A stretch of 64,000 nucleotides of DNA. Source: Magnaporthiopsis rhizophila. Lineage: Eukaryota; Ascomycota; Sordariomycetes; Magnaporthales; Magnaporthaceae. Of this stretch, positions 1 through 12,132 are shown in pieces. The position numbers and the translations under genes are program-made. Positions within the stretch are counted from its first letter, which is position 1. Each line of letters starts with the position of its first letter. Below the pieces are notes generated by a model that was not told the origin of the DNA, searched no databases, and worked only from the letters and a program-made list of their open reading frames with translations. The DNA is taken from positions 1 to 64,000 of the forward strand of contig PYSS01000097.1 in assembly GCA_003049465.1 (NCBI GenBank), in the 5' to 3' direction.

Positions 1-2829
1 GTTATATATTTTGTATAAATCCAAAATTATAAATTATTTAATTTTACCAAATCTATTTTATAACTTATTAATAAAAAGCAAAAAATACTAATCTTTTATT
101 ATAATTTTATTTAATAAATAATAATTAATATATATCCATTTTTTTCCATTTTTTTTTAAAACGAACAAAATTTTATATCCCATTGGAAAATCCGAAAATC
201 GGATAATATTTTTTTATAAATTTTTCGCAAATTATTTTTATAATAATTTTTGCTATTTAGGGTTTAACCAGTACAATTTTTGGTAATTAAATTATATTTT
301 TGGTTTAAGCTTAACCTTATAATTAAATGGCCCATATTTTAGAAATACGGTTTTCAGGTTTTCCTGGAATAATTTCCAATATTTATGGTACTTTTTAGGA
401 ATATTTTTTAAATGCTAATATACTTATTTGTCAGGTAAATCGTAATTTTGGTTTTGATTTTTTATTATTTTTATTCCCGGTTTTTTATTTTTAACTGCAT
501 TTTTTTTGGATTGCGGTTCTGGTTATATTTTTTTTTATAACCCGCTTTTTATTTTTGGGATTTTAGGTTATTAAGGCTAATATTGCCTAATAGGTACAAT
601 TTTATCGGTATAATTCGCCAGGATTAATTACCAAATTTTGTTATTATTATAATAATTTTATTTGGCTTTTATTTTTTATGATTCAGGGCCTATAATTATT
701 GGGCTTTTTTGTTTTTCGATAATAATTTTTTCTATTAAATTTTTTCCAAAACCCAATTTATTAGGGGATTAAATTTTTTAAATTAGGAAAAACCCAAAAT
801 TAAATTTTTTCCGCTTATATTTATAACATTTAGAATAATTTTATAAATTTTCCCTGTAATTTTAAACCTAAATTATTCTATTTTTAAATTAATTATTTTA
901 TTATTATAAATAATTGGTTTTTTGTTTATAATTCCAAAACTATATGGCTATTATTTTTAATATATTGGTATACCGTGCCTTATTATTATTTTTAATATAA
1001 TATAATTTTTGTTAAATTCGCAATCGATTATTATTATTAATTGTTATTTTTGCCACCTAATTATTTTTTTAATATAAAATGGATAATTTATTATAATTTT
1101 TGCTAAAATTTTTTTAATTTGTTTTTTTTTTCGTTTATACCAGGCTTTTATTTCGGTAAAATACCCTAATTTTTTGGCTTATACTGGTATCCGGGATAAA
1201 ATTGTCCAGTTTGCTAATTTTTGGCTTTTTTTTCAGTATAATATTTGTATTTTGGTTTTTTGCAAATATAATACAATAATAACCCTGCCATATATATTAT
1301 AAAATAATAGGGTGCTAAAATAAATATTGCTATTTTTTCGATATAATTGTATAATATGATCTGCCATTTAGGCAATTGCTATTTTTGCTTTAGCAAGCCT
1401 CGAAATTTTTTGCCGTTCCTTACTAGAAACCAATTATTTTTCAGCTTTTTAGGCAAATAATTATTATAAGTATAATACAAACATTTTGCCCAAAAAATTT
1501 TTATATACCTGGGGTTATTTACCGCCAAATTTTTATAATTCCTATTAATTATATAATTTTGCTGGTATAGGAACGAATCATTTTTTTAATACTGTGCTTA
1601 ATATATATTTTCCCCATAATAAATAATAGTTTGGTTATTTCGGCCCTAATCCAGGTATTAACCGTTATTTTTTATTACAGGTATCCTGCGGTACAGTTTG
1701 CAATTTCCGGGTTTTTCCGGATTATTAGGCCATATTTTGAATAATAAATATACCGGTACTTTATAAATATAAATATAAACCCTTCGGTAGGATATTTTGT
1801 TTTAATTTTTAATTGTAACATATATTTTTCCCTTGCTTATTATATCCGTGCGCTGCTTTTTATACTTTTTGGGATTTTTTTCCGCAAATGCCCAAAATTC
1901 CCTTAATTTAAAATCCTTATTTTCCGGCCCTTTGGTTAAATATATTTATTTAAACAGTTTTTGGTCAAAATTTCCTTTTTTGCTTTTAACCGAAATATCC
2001 AATACTTTTTTTTGGATTAATAATTTTTTAAATATCGATAAAATTTATCAAAATATACTTTATTTTTTTAATAATATTATAATAAAATCCTAAACGGGCT
2101 TTTTATATTTGAAATTTGTTAGTGCTTTGTTAAACCAATATAACTGCCCTATTTTTTCTGAATTTTTTTTTTTTGGTTTTTGGTTCCATCTTTTTGGAGC
2201 TGTAACCTATCGATTTATTGGATAACTGCCAGCTTTTGCTAAAAGTACCAGCCTAACCTGTTTTTATCCAATTTATATACATAACATCCATTATCGAAAT
2301 AATATATTTAATTAAATAAGGTTTTTAAATACAGGTTATTTTCCTAATCCATATATCAAATAATTGCTAACTATTATTTTTAAGGACAATTTTTTTTAAT
2401 ATATTCCTATTGCTTATATTTAAAATATTTTCCATTTTTAGCATTTTATTATTTAATATACTTCTGTTTCCTGTGCAGTTTTTTTTATTATTAAAAATAT
2501 ATAACTTTTACAAATAAATCCATTAATTTTAAATATATTTTATGCATAATAAATTATTATTATTTGGTTTTTTTTGGTTTATTTTATTATTTTATCATAC
2601 TGGCTGGGATTATTAAACCTTTTTTTTCAAATATTATTTATATAACCTATTATTAATACAAATATTTTTAGTAATATAATTAACAAAATTTTTGGGCTTT
2701 TTTTTGGCCAGCTCGTTTTTTATATTATTTTTTAATTTTTGATAAAACTAAAATATTTTGGTATTTTCCGTTCAGTTAAATTTATTAACTAATTGCTAAA
2801 ATTTGGCAATATAAATAAATATTAATCCT

Positions 2830-3330
2830 TTTTAGCATAATTAAAATAACTTTTTTTCGGCCACTTTTTTTTTATCCACCTGCCCAAATATTTTGGCAAC
2901 TTTTTCGCTAAACCTGTTAAAATTTGCAAATATCAGTTTGATAAATTCGCTTAATTTATTATTTTTTTTAAAATAATCGGCTTATACAGGCTCGAATCAG
3001 TCCTTAATTTTGCTATTAAAACAAATAATAATATAAGCCACTTTTTAATAATCGTTTTGGAAACTGTCCTGGTAAAATTTGAAATAACTTTTGCATTTCG
3101 TAAAAAAAATCTTAAATTTGCCTTTTTTTTTATCGTATTTATCTGGGGTGGGAAATTTATAAATCGGAATAATTTTGGGCTGCTTTTTAAATTTTTCGAA
3201 CTTTTTAATAAAAATTTTTAAAACGGTAGCAAAATTGTTATAATTTTTGCCATCGATAATAATAATTTTGATTTTTTTAATTGCAATCGATATAATTATT
3301 TATTATTTGTACCTCCGGTAAATGCTGAAC
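2830..3330 (-). mobile_element. Ty3/gypsy gag relic (element C)
   Basis: Reading the minus strand and allowing frame changes and stops gives a gag-like series. First comes a segment ending in IYKFPTPDKYDKKKGK (about 3.17 kb), then YFKFYQDSFQNDY (about 3.05-3.09 kb), then WFEP-like and KLSEFIKLIFANFNRF segments (about 2.9 kb). This order (target segment, Y-F-x-F, then S-Y/F-L-x-x-x-A-x-x-W-F) is typical of fungal gypsy gag. Its pol would lie below 2.8 kb and run off the left edge of the window, but I could not read pol motifs there with confidence. Multiple stops and frameshifts show it is dead. Confidence 0.6.
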
Positions 3331-3789
3331 AGGATCAGTTAAAATATTACAATTATAGGCTTTTTGCTCCTAAAATAGGGCATTTAAAAGCAGTATTAAG
3401 CAGTACTGGGGTGCAAGGTTGCTTTATATGCAATTTGGGGTTTGGTAAAACAGTTATTTATATTTGCTTGCCCAAAAGATTATTTTAAAGCTAATTTAGA
3501 TTGATTAATGCCAAAGCCTTAGTTAAGAATTATTTTAGCACAGTAAAAAACCAACGCTTTATATACCCGTATTATTTTTCGTTTGGTAATTAAAAATACT
3601 GGTGATACGTTGGATTCCTTAAATATTAAAGGTGCTTTTAACAATACTTTTGATATGTTTAGTACCCGGCGTATCACTTTGTTGCCACGTAACCTAATCA
3701 CGTGACTTCTTCTCCCTAACTGGCCTTAGTTATCCGGCCCCTGGCCTTTATGACTGCGGGGTAAAGGCGTTCCACTGGGGGTTAGCCCC

Positions 3790-3954
3790 AATCCTCGCTT
3801 CTAGTTCGGGTACCGTTCCCAAATTAAGGTACGCGTTCCGAACGCGTGCCCCCCAATAAAGGGGTTAGGCGCTTATTTATTGCGAGATTTTTGTATTTTT
3901 GTTGGTAACCTTTGTAAGCGCCCTAATAACTATCGAAATTACGTTTGCGTAATA
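3790..3954 (-). repeat. LTR copy 1 of gypsy family
   Basis: This stretch matches 11,399-11,552 in the same orientation over about 150 bp. A shared core reads TTCGGGTACCGTTCC and a shared outer end reads GCGTGACA (here decayed to GCGTAATA). A purine run just inside (3,955-3,975, read on the minus strand) fits a polypurine tract, so this is the 3' LTR of the minus-strand element at 3.95-11.3 kb. Weaker similarity may extend it left to about 3,680. Both outer limits and any target-site duplication are uncertain. Confidence 0.65.
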
Positions 3955-4040
3955 TAACCTTCCTTTTTTTCAAAAACCCGCCTCGGGTTGTATATTTTAA
4001 GCTCGGGGATCCCGGGGTTTGCCGGGGTATCGCTGATAAA

Positions 4041-4199
4041 AAAAAAGCAATTTTTTATTGCGCTCCTTTGCTGGAAAAATTGTTATAAGGTTCCCAGGTG
4101 TTATTTTTTAAATTATACCCTTCTTATTTTATACGGTATTCGATAAGGCCCTATTTAATTCGGAAATTTACGATTTTTTCCATATTGTATTTTTTTTTT
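4041..4199 (-). pseudogene. Chromodomain relic at end of gypsy pol
   Basis: On the minus strand one frame gives YNMEKIVNFRIK, a stop, GLIEYRIK, a stop, EGY and NNTWEPYNNF. This is the chromodomain pattern (Y-x-V-E-K-I, Y-x-V-K-W-x-G-Y, T-W-E-P-x-x-N). The stop before EGY sits where the conserved tryptophan belongs, as expected from TGG to TAA or TAG under RIP. In living elements this domain directs integration toward marked chromatin. It lies directly inside LTR copy 1, the normal place for the end of a chromoviral pol. Confidence 0.8.
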
Positions 4200-4599
4200 G
4201 ATAAAAAGGATATTCCGAAATACTTGTTTGGGGTTGGGACAGTTTTAAATACCTGCTCGGTAAGGTTCAATAAGGGATATGTGGAAAATAAGGTGTATTT
4301 TTTAATTTTTGGGTAATCTAAGTTATATTGCTATTCGAAATGGGTTAATTTTTAAAATGCTAAACGGTTTTAGTATTTTAAAATTAAATTTTTTGGCTGG
4401 TTATCTGGTTTTAATATATTATTTATTTAGTATAAGAAATTGTTTTTTTGTAAATATTAAAAAGGGTTTTTATTTTTTGTCGGTTTAGCATTTTATGCGG
4501 TTTTTGGCTTTATCCAGGTGCATTTTGGCGTTTTGGTAAATTTCGATTATCTAATAACTGTAGGCTATACTTATTAAATTACGGATTTTTCCTGATAAA

Positions 4600-4800
4600 A
4601 ATAGGTTTGTGGCTGCTGGATAATAATTATAATTAGCATAAAAAAAAGTAAAAGTGGTACTGGCCGAAATAATATTATTATATGCAAATTTAGCTATTGG
4701 GAAAAGATCGATCCAATTAGGTATTTTATAATTTATAAAAAATTTTAAATATATTTTTAGGGTTTGGTTAAGCTTTTTTATTTGCCCGTCCGTTTAAAAA
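4600..4800 (-). pseudogene. Gypsy integrase fragment
   Basis: One minus-strand frame stays open for about 65 codons. It begins at TDGQIKKLNQTLKIYLKFF (from 4,793 downward), continues through NWIDLFPIAKFAYNN and ends with an YANYNYYPAATN segment. This is the region around and after the third catalytic residue of Ty3/gypsy integrases, where the family reads TDGQTER-NQ-LE and then LP-AEFAYN. The glutamate of the catalytic triad is replaced by lysine (TDGQIKK instead of TDGQTER), consistent with G-to-A decay. It joins the transposon DNA end to the target in active copies. Confidence 0.8.
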
Positions 4801-6179
4801 TGGAAAATAATATTTATTTTAGGCTTAATGCTTATTAATTTTAATTTTTTTTTTTATAAATGTGCCGTAAATTTGAAATTTTGATCCGAGATAATATCCA
4901 GTGGTATATTGTGAAATTGCCAGTATTTTTTGGCAAAAATATAAATAAAATTATTTGTTTTTTTTTCGTTTTTTTTAAGGGGCACAAAATGTGCTATTTT
5001 GATAAATGGGTTTATTATTATCCAAATAAAGTTGCATTTTTAATTAAAAGAAAGGTCCGTAATAAAATTTATAATTATTATTTTCCAGGATGCATAATAT
5101 AATTTTAGCAACTGTAAAAGGCCGAATAGTATATATTTTAAAATTTTATTGTATTAGTATTTTAAATAGCTTTTTATATATTTTCGAACCGAACTTTTAA
5201 TATTTGGCTACCAAAAATAGCAGGTAATAAGTTTAAGGGTTTTATTTATCCTTATATATCCAGTTATTTTGGTATTATATTCAAATTCCAAATTTTTTTA
5301 TTATAATCCGGCAGGAACCCAAAGTTTTTTTTGATAATAAAAAAATTGCCCTTTTATTTTTTCCATTTTTGTTGGGTTTTTTTAAATATTCCTGGTATTT
5401 TGGATTATTTTTGGCAGCTTTTATTATTTTGGTTATAAAAATATCGGTTTATTAAATTATTGGGATGCTATATAATTGGGTTATGGCTAATAAAATTAAT
5501 ATAGCTTTTATAATTGGTTTTGTTTAAAAAAAGTATTTTTTTATAAGATTATTATAATTGGCTAATCCTTATTGTTTTTTAAGTTAGTATTATATTAATC
5601 GGAATAATCTATCGGTTTTGCTATTTTACCTGCCCGGTTTATAATTAATTATAAATTAGTATTCCGCAAATTGTTATATTTATTTTGCTTATTAGCGATT
5701 AAAAATTTTTGCTATTATAAAATATAACAGGTTTTGGTGATCGGTGTATATTTTTATATAATATTTGGCTTTTTCCAAATAATATTTTTATTTTGCGAAA
5801 TAATTTATTATTATTAATAGCTTTTTGTTATGTATTTTGTAATATATTTTTGCGGGAAACATTTTATAAAAATAAAAAGTAATAGGATATATTTTTTTAT
5901 CGTTTTTTTTTTTAATAATACTGTTTTTAAAGCAAAATTGGATAAATCAGTTTCAATAATGGCCGATTTGTTTGGATTAAAATGGTATAATATTGGCGGA
6001 TTTATAAATGTTTATTTAAAAATATTAAAGGATTTTTGCATTTTCGGGGTTTATTATTACTGGTTTTTCGGAAAGGCATTAATTATTATTAAAGGTTTTA
6101 TTATTTTGAAATTTTTTTTGATAAATTGCCGGTAAAAATTAGCAAATCCCACAAAAAATTGGCAATTTTTAAATTTTTA

Positions 6180-6420
6180 TAAGGGTTTTTAATTTTTAAT
6201 AGCGTTAATTTTATGCTGATTTATAATAATTTTATTAGGTTTAATAATATGCCCCAAAAAATTTATTTTTTGGATTTTTTAGTAACATTTTTTGAAAATA
6301 ACGGCCAGGTTATTTTTTATTAGCCTTTAAAAAATTTTACAAATTAAATTATCGTATTTTTTTTTATTTTGGTATAAATTAGAATATTATTTAGGTAAAT
6401 TAGGATTTTTATATTGAAAA
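6180..6420 (-). pseudogene. Gypsy reverse transcriptase relic, YLNN loop
   Basis: On the minus strand 6,397-6,374 encodes YLNNILIY in the place of the YLDDILIY catalytic loop, followed by a degraded KIKKNT segment (family: K-T-x-E-E-H) and, about 120 nt later, a fragment resembling FLGHII. Both metal-binding aspartates have become asparagine through GAT-to-AAT changes. That fits RIP acting on the complementary strand, and the enzyme could not polymerise. Confidence 0.75.
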
Positions 6421-7908
6421 GGTTTATAAAAATATGGTTTATTATGCTTTGAAAAATAGCGGATACATTAATAAATTTTATTAGTATAACCGTATATTTA
6501 AAAAGGCTATATTTGTAGCGGAATGCAGTTTTTTATTTGTGGCTTTTTTTTGTTTTAATTAAATTAAAACCGGTTTTTAGGTCGATTTTGGTTATTTATT
6601 GGGCATTTTTAAACCTGTTTTAAAGTTTTATAATAAATGAAATAAAATATCGGATTAGGATAATTTTTGCATTAGTATTATAATAATTTATTATTATTTT
6701 GGGGGGTTCCGTAAGTTTTTTTTTGGCCGCAAATATTAAAAGGGCCTTATTAGATACTGTTAAATATTTTATCCGTCCGGTTTCCAAGTTTTTCTGAATT
6801 TAGGGCTTAAAACCCTTAAATTTTCTGGTATTTATATTATAAATGGGTTTTTAGGCAAGCATAATTTTTTTTTTAATTTAATAATATAATTTTAAGGCTG
6901 GTGGTCGGACAGGTGTATTATTGTTTTGTTCGATATAATGGGGAGGAAATTTTTAAATTTATCGGGAACCGTTTGGCGGGCTAGTTTTTTATTGCTGGTT
7001 TTGGCCAGTATTTTGATAATAATTATAATTACAAGGTTAATAATAAGGATTTTGTCCTGGTTTTGGCCGTTTTGGGTTTTTTTTTGGGTTGTATTGCATA
7101 GGTTGCATTTTAAATAATCGAACCGAATATTTATTAGGTTTCCCCAAAATTTTAAGGGTTTATATTATTATAATCACCAATAAAAAAGGATAATCTTATA
7201 ATTTGGCCCTGTATTTATAATTTTGAATATAATTTTGGATTGGTAATTTTGGTGTCGGATAATAATATTAGATATATAAATTTTTCCGGCCGATTATAAT
7301 AAGGCATAATTTTTTTCAAATATTATTCGAGGAAATTTGCGCAGTTTAATAAAAAGCTTTATTTTTTTGGTAATTTTATAGAAGATAAATACTGTAATAT
7401 TTTTTGGGTTTAGGAGGGTTTTGATTGGTATTTTTTTTTGGATTTTGAAGCTGAAATTTACATTTTTACCACGGGTTAGTAACTTATTTTGGGCTGGTTA
7501 TTAAATATTGCAGGTTTGGATTATTAATGGTTATTATCGGATTTATTCTTTATAAAAACTTTAAAAAAGGGGTTTATAAAAATAATTGCGGTTAGTTTGG
7601 GTTTTTTATGGTTAATCCATTATAAAAGGGTGCTTTAACAGGTTTTTTGCTGGTTATTTATAAAATAAAGATGGATAAGGTTTTGGCTGGCACCGGAAGC
7701 AATAGTTTTTTATTAATATTTTTTTTGCAAAACAAATAAGGGTATAATAACTGAAATTATTATACTTTTAATACAGGCATTTGTTTTGTTTTTAATTATT
7801 AATATTGGTTTATTTTATTTTTTTAAAGGCCTGTTTTATTAAAAGCTATATATTATTTTTTTTATTTCCCGGGGTAGGTTTTTTTTGCCCCCTGGCTGGG
7901 TTTAAAAA

Positions 7909-8163
7909 TTAATTTTGGCGGGTTTTAAAATTTTTGTTGCGGGATTGGCCTGTATTCGAGCATTTTTGTATCGAAACAGGCTTATTTTTCTTTTTTCCTT
8001 TTGCATTTTTATTTTTTATCGGTGCTTTTTTTATAAAAGCTTTATTAGCCTGCATTTGTTTATAAATAATGCTAGCCTTTTGGTAAATTTTTAAAAATTT
8101 GGTATTATTAACAGGGATTTTTTTTTTAAAAAAATATACCAAAATAATAATTCCGTTGGGCAA
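7909..8163 (-). pseudogene. Lys-rich tail of a transposon protein, family unclear
   Basis: An 84-codon frame survives in otherwise broken DNA. It is rich in lysine (KKAPIKNKNAKGKKKNKPV) and ends with C-S-N-T-G-Q-S-R-N-K-N-F-K-T-R-Q-N before the stop. The end resembles either a decayed zinc knuckle of gag or the C-terminal knuckle (C-x2-C-x4-H-N-x-R-T-C) of fungal pogo/Fot1-type transposases. The key second Cys, the His and the last Cys are absent. Its position suits gag of element A, but a nested DNA transposon is equally possible. Confidence 0.35.
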
Positions 8164-11100
8164 AACATTTCGAATATGGTTTTAAAAAATGATTTTTGTT
8201 TATTTGGCAATATAATTATACTGGTTAAATTTAATAAAATAGCTGATAATATTATTTTTGTATTTAAAAGCCCGTATTTTGTTAGTTTTTGTTCGTTTTT
8301 TATTTGGATTCCTATAATGATTTTTTATTATAAAAGTATAATATTTCCAGGTATTTTTCAAATTTAGGGTAGCAAAAGATTATGCGCGGGTAATATAAAA
8401 CCGAAAGGCCTGTTTTTTAGCAAAAATCCGATCCATATTATTTTATACTTATTGCTTCGGAAATTTTCGGGCATGGCTTTTATATTAACTGTGGCCTAAA
8501 ATTATTAATTTTTAAAATTGGTTTTGTTTTTATCAAATTGGGGTAATTATTTTAGGTTGGTTAAAGGATTGAAATATATCTGCCTATATTATTTCGAGCT
8601 TGGCCCCTTTTAAGGTAATAAAGTTTGTCGAATTTCTCGGGGTGATTTTCGGGATAGCTTTTGGGGTGGTCCTTGTCCGGGGCAACCCTAGGGCTTTTTT
8701 TTGTTTAAAAAAGGGTTATTATTGTTGGGTGGCCCTATTTTCCGGGGCGCAGGGGTAATTTCCAGGGGATTGGGGGTAATCTTTGCCAGTTATTCCAATA
8801 AGGCTTATTAAATATATTTATTTATTATTTGCAAAAAGCTTTTTGAGATAGTAACAGTTTAATATTTCCTTATAAAATTTGTGGTTTTAAAAGCCAAAAA
8901 TATTTTGGATAAATAAATATCTGCCTTTTTTATTAGTACCGGTATATTTTTAAAAAAGGTACTGGTTTTGTTTTGTGCAAAAAAAACAAATAATATTCGA
9001 ACGATGGGCGTTTTGTTTGGGCCGATTGGGGTTTTTTGCTTAAAAATAAAAAGGAATTTTATTATAATTAAAATAATTTCGGTTTTAGATTGGTATCCGG
9101 CTTTTATTATATTCCGATGGATTTTTAAAAAGCGGCAGGCCCATTTTTTTTATTGGGCTGCTAATTCGAAAATTTATCCCTTTATAATTTTTTGTTAATA
9201 TTCCACCTGTTTTTATTATTATTTTGTATTTTTAAGGTATTATTTCGTAATTTGAATATATTTTTCCGTTATTTTTGCCTAATTTTTTATATTTGCCACT
9301 ATTGATTTAAAACGGAAATATATAATTATCAGGGCCGCTCGGTGGTTTTTTTAGGCCTGGGTAATCTGGTTAAAAGTATATTTTTTAATTAAATTATTCC
9401 GGGCTATTTTGGTTAGGGCATTTCAAATTTTTTCCGCGAATCGGTAATTTTATTCGATTATATTTTTTTCGAATTTGCGGGATTATATTTGGGTAAAAGC
9501 AATTTAATTTTAAATTATTTAAATTATTATTTGATAAATAGTGCGGGTATTTTTGTACTGTTTCTGAAATTTGCCAAATTATTTTTTAATTATTTTCGAA
9601 ATGGTGGTTCGGTTTAAAATGCCCCTTTTAAAGGTTAAAATAGCCGTATAGCTTATAATAAGCCCCTAATGGATTTTTTTAACCATATTTTATATTGCAA
9701 ATTTAGCAGTATGGCTGGGTAATTTTGATCGGGATTAATCCGTATTAATTATTATTTTTCGCCTTTTTTTTATAATTTCTCGAAAATTGGAAGGGTATAT
9801 AGGACAAATATTTTATTGGCATCCATTATTGGGGTATTTTATCGATCCCAAATTTGGCTGGCATTTCGGAAATATAAATTTTTTGGTTCGGGGAACCGCA
9901 AGGGTTTTTTTTTTAATGGTTTCCGGTATAAATATTTTAGGAGCTTTATCTGTGCTGGTTATAATGGAATTATTAATAAATGGTTGTTTATTTTTTACAT
10001 AAAAAGGCAAAAAAAAAAAAAGGATCCGGGTAATTTTTCGGGCCTTATTTTTATATATTTTTGTAAAATTTTTTAGGTTATATTAAAAAATAATAATAAT
10101 TTTGCCGTATTTTTTAATTATTATTATACCTTTTTGGATATTTTAGGCAAGGGTATTGCAACGATTATTAAAATTATTAATAAGGATTATATTTTAAACG
10201 TTTGTTTTTAAACCGTATGCTAAAAGGATAATATTATTTACCTTTTTTTGGAATTTTTTAATTTTGGGCTTAAAGGTTCCGAAAATATAATCAAATTTAC
10301 GGATAAAATTTTTATATACATTAGTAATATTGTGAAATTTTTCCGAAATTTTTTTGGTTATATTTAATATTATTTATATTAAAATTGCAAATTTTTATTG
10401 GTTTTTATCCATTTTTTATATGAAAAAATTTATAATTAGGGTTATTTTGTGGTAAAAGCGTGTTTTGATAATATTAATAGCGCATTTGACCTGTCCGTTT
10501 TGTTTTTCGAAATTATAAACCTGTTTTTCGGTACTTTGCTCCAAAAATTCCGCAATTTGATATTATTATTGGTTTATTTTACCAAGGGCGGCCTGGATTA
10601 AATTAAAGGCAAGGTTAAAATTTTTGTTAAAAATTTCAAATTTATTTTTAAGGTTTTATTTTAAAGTATATTATTTATATTTAATTTGGGTTAAGCGGTT
10701 TTTATTTATAAGGCTGGTTGTAATGGGAAAAATGGTAGCATGGCTTAATTTCTGCCGTAAAAATTTGCCGAATAAAGCCCGCTATTATTTGCTGGGTTTG
10801 GGGGGCGATAAAAAGGTAGGCGGTTTGTCGGGGGCCGATTATTATTCCTGATAGGGCTTTATAATGGGTGGACCGATTGCTGCATCGGTTTAAAAAAAAA
10901 TTTCGAGCCGGGTAAAGTGGTATTGGTATTAAAAAAACCCTGGGGCAGCAGATTATATGCAATACAGGTACCAAGAAAAGGCTGGGACGGATAATGTTAA
11001 TATTTAAGTACCAATAAAACTTTTCTTATTTTTTATTCTGGGGTTCCTTTTTTAAATATTTGCTGGATTTTCGGCCTAAAAGCATAGTATTATAGTAATA

Positions 11101-11398
11101 TTTTCGAGGATAATAATTATAAAAAAAGCAATTGGGCTTATTAGGGAGGGGGTGGATTTTTATTGCAATAACCTTTCCAAAGTTTAGAAAAAAAGATAAA
11201 GGGCTATTATAAGGCGGTTTTAAGAAAAAAAAGATTTATTTATAACAAAAGTGCAAGGTGCAGGTTTGAGAAAAATCCTATATTTGCTAATAAATTTTTT
11301 AGGGTTTTAAAAGATGCTTGGGGAGAAATCCTTCTTCCAGCGATTCAGGCCTTTTGGGCAGCCCCTATTATATAAAGGGGCTGGGGGCCCGTGCGTTT

Positions 11399-11552
11399 TT
11401 AGTTCGGGTACCGTTCCCGAATTAAAGTACGCGTCCCGAACGCGCGCCCCTTAACAGAGGGGTCAGGCGCCTATTTAATGCAAGGTTTTTGTGTTTCTGT
11501 TGGTGATTTTTGTAGGCGCCCCAATAATTGTCGAAGTTACGTCCGCGTGACA
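11399..11552 (-). repeat. LTR copy 2 of gypsy family
   Basis: This is the counterpart of the repeat at 3,790-3,954 in the same orientation. It is less mutated: the outer end reads GCGTGACA, so on the minus strand the LTR begins TGTCACGCGG with the TG expected of an LTR. It would be the 5' LTR of element A, giving an element of about 7.8 kb. Weak similarity extends left to about 11,312. A TATATAAAGG string at 11,370-11,379 lies in the less similar flank. Confidence 0.65.
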
Positions 11553-11699
11553 ATTATTTACATTTTAATACCTTTAACGGTTAGGTTAATTTTCCCCGAT
11601 TTATAAAAAATCCATTTTATTTTTTATATATTATTCATTAAGCCCTATTATTTTAATTTTTACAAATAACCTGATCCGGAACAAATAAAAATTAAAGCT

Positions 11700-11870
11700 T
11701 TACCTTTCGAAAATACCTGGGATATCGAAAAAATTAGGGATTTTCAGCTGAAAAACGAAATTATAAAGTATAAAATTAAATAGCTAAGCTTTAATTGGAA
11801 AAAAACGATACCTGGGAATTTTGGGAAAATTTTAGAACTGAAAAAGCTAAAAAAAAAAAGTACGGGCTTT
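11700..11870 (+). pseudogene. Second chromodomain relic, opposite strand (element B)
   Basis: The plus strand reads ENTWDIEKIRDFQLKNEIIKY, KIK, a stop at the conserved Trp position, then after a one-base frame slip in an A run, NDTWEFWENFRTEKAK. The pattern is again V/I-E-K-I ... K-W ... T-W-E-x-x-E-N. The flank after it (11,866-11,915) is an inverted match of 3,993-4,035, the sequence after the chromodomain of element A. This is therefore the 3' end of a related element lying in the opposite direction. Confidence 0.7.
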
Positions 11871-11974
11871 TCACCAGCGGTACCCGCATAAACCCAGGGA
11901 TCCCCAAATATAAAAAAGCTTCCCTAACAAAAAGGCTCGGAACGCGCTGTAAGGAAAAAAAGATAATATTATAC

Positions 11975-12132
11975 GGGGATTATTATTTAGGCGCTGGCCC
12001 CCTGATACTAACAAATACCAAAATGCCAGGCAATTAAGGCAGTTCCGTAAATATAAAACCCTTGCAAACGGAAAAAGCTAGGCGCCCAACCCTTTTATAA
12101 ATATATATTTAACCCCGCTAAGCACGGGCCAC
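11975..12132 (+). repeat. LTR copy 3, 3' LTR of element B
   Basis: Read on the plus strand, this stretch resembles the reverse complement of 11,399-11,552. Both have an early AGGCGC/GGGGCGCC motif, a middle ACCCTTGCA/ACCTTGCA followed by GGCGCC-type and ACCC motifs, and end in GCACGGGCC. It sits just after the second chromodomain and a purine run (11,951-11,966), as a 3' LTR should. It is more diverged than copies 1 and 2. The AT-rich block ends with it. Confidence 0.5.

Larger units (their letters stand above)
3955..11311 (-). mobile_element. Dead Ty3/gypsy chromovirus (element A)
   Basis: The interior of a minus-strand LTR retrotransposon lies between LTR copies 1 and 2. From its 3' end upward I can read a chromodomain, the C-terminal half of the integrase, and the reverse-transcriptase catalytic loop at 6,374-6,397, where YLDD has become YLNN followed by ILIY. 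The gap of about 2.3 kb between catalytic loop and chromodomain fits gypsy pol (RT, RNase H, integrase, chromodomain). Gag should lie above about 7.5 kb, but I could not recognise it, and part of 8-10 kb may be another inserted element. Stops and loss of both catalytic aspartates make it inactive. Confidence 0.75.
1..12132. repeat. AT-rich RIP-mutated retrotransposon block
   Basis: The stretch is dominated by A and T, with abundant TpA and stop codons in all frames, and no open frame in it looks like a host gene. This is what repeat-induced point mutation leaves in Pezizomycotina repeats. Short GC-richer islands survive at about 3.71-4.04, 8.58-8.80 and 11.33-11.55 kb. Retroelement domains can still be read on the minus strand (2.8-6.4 kb) and on the plus strand (11.7-11.9 kb). 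The change to ordinary GC-rich sequence is abrupt at about 12,130, where the last LTR copy ends. That RIP is the cause is inferred from the base pattern; no dinucleotide index was calculated. Confidence 0.9.

Noticed and set aside
1833..2093. 86-codon plus frame in the RIP block (and similar ones at 4,098, 4,860, 5,830, 9,787)
   Set aside because: Phe/Ile/Lys/Asn-rich chance frames in AT-rich DNA; the meaningful retroelement reading is on the minus strand.
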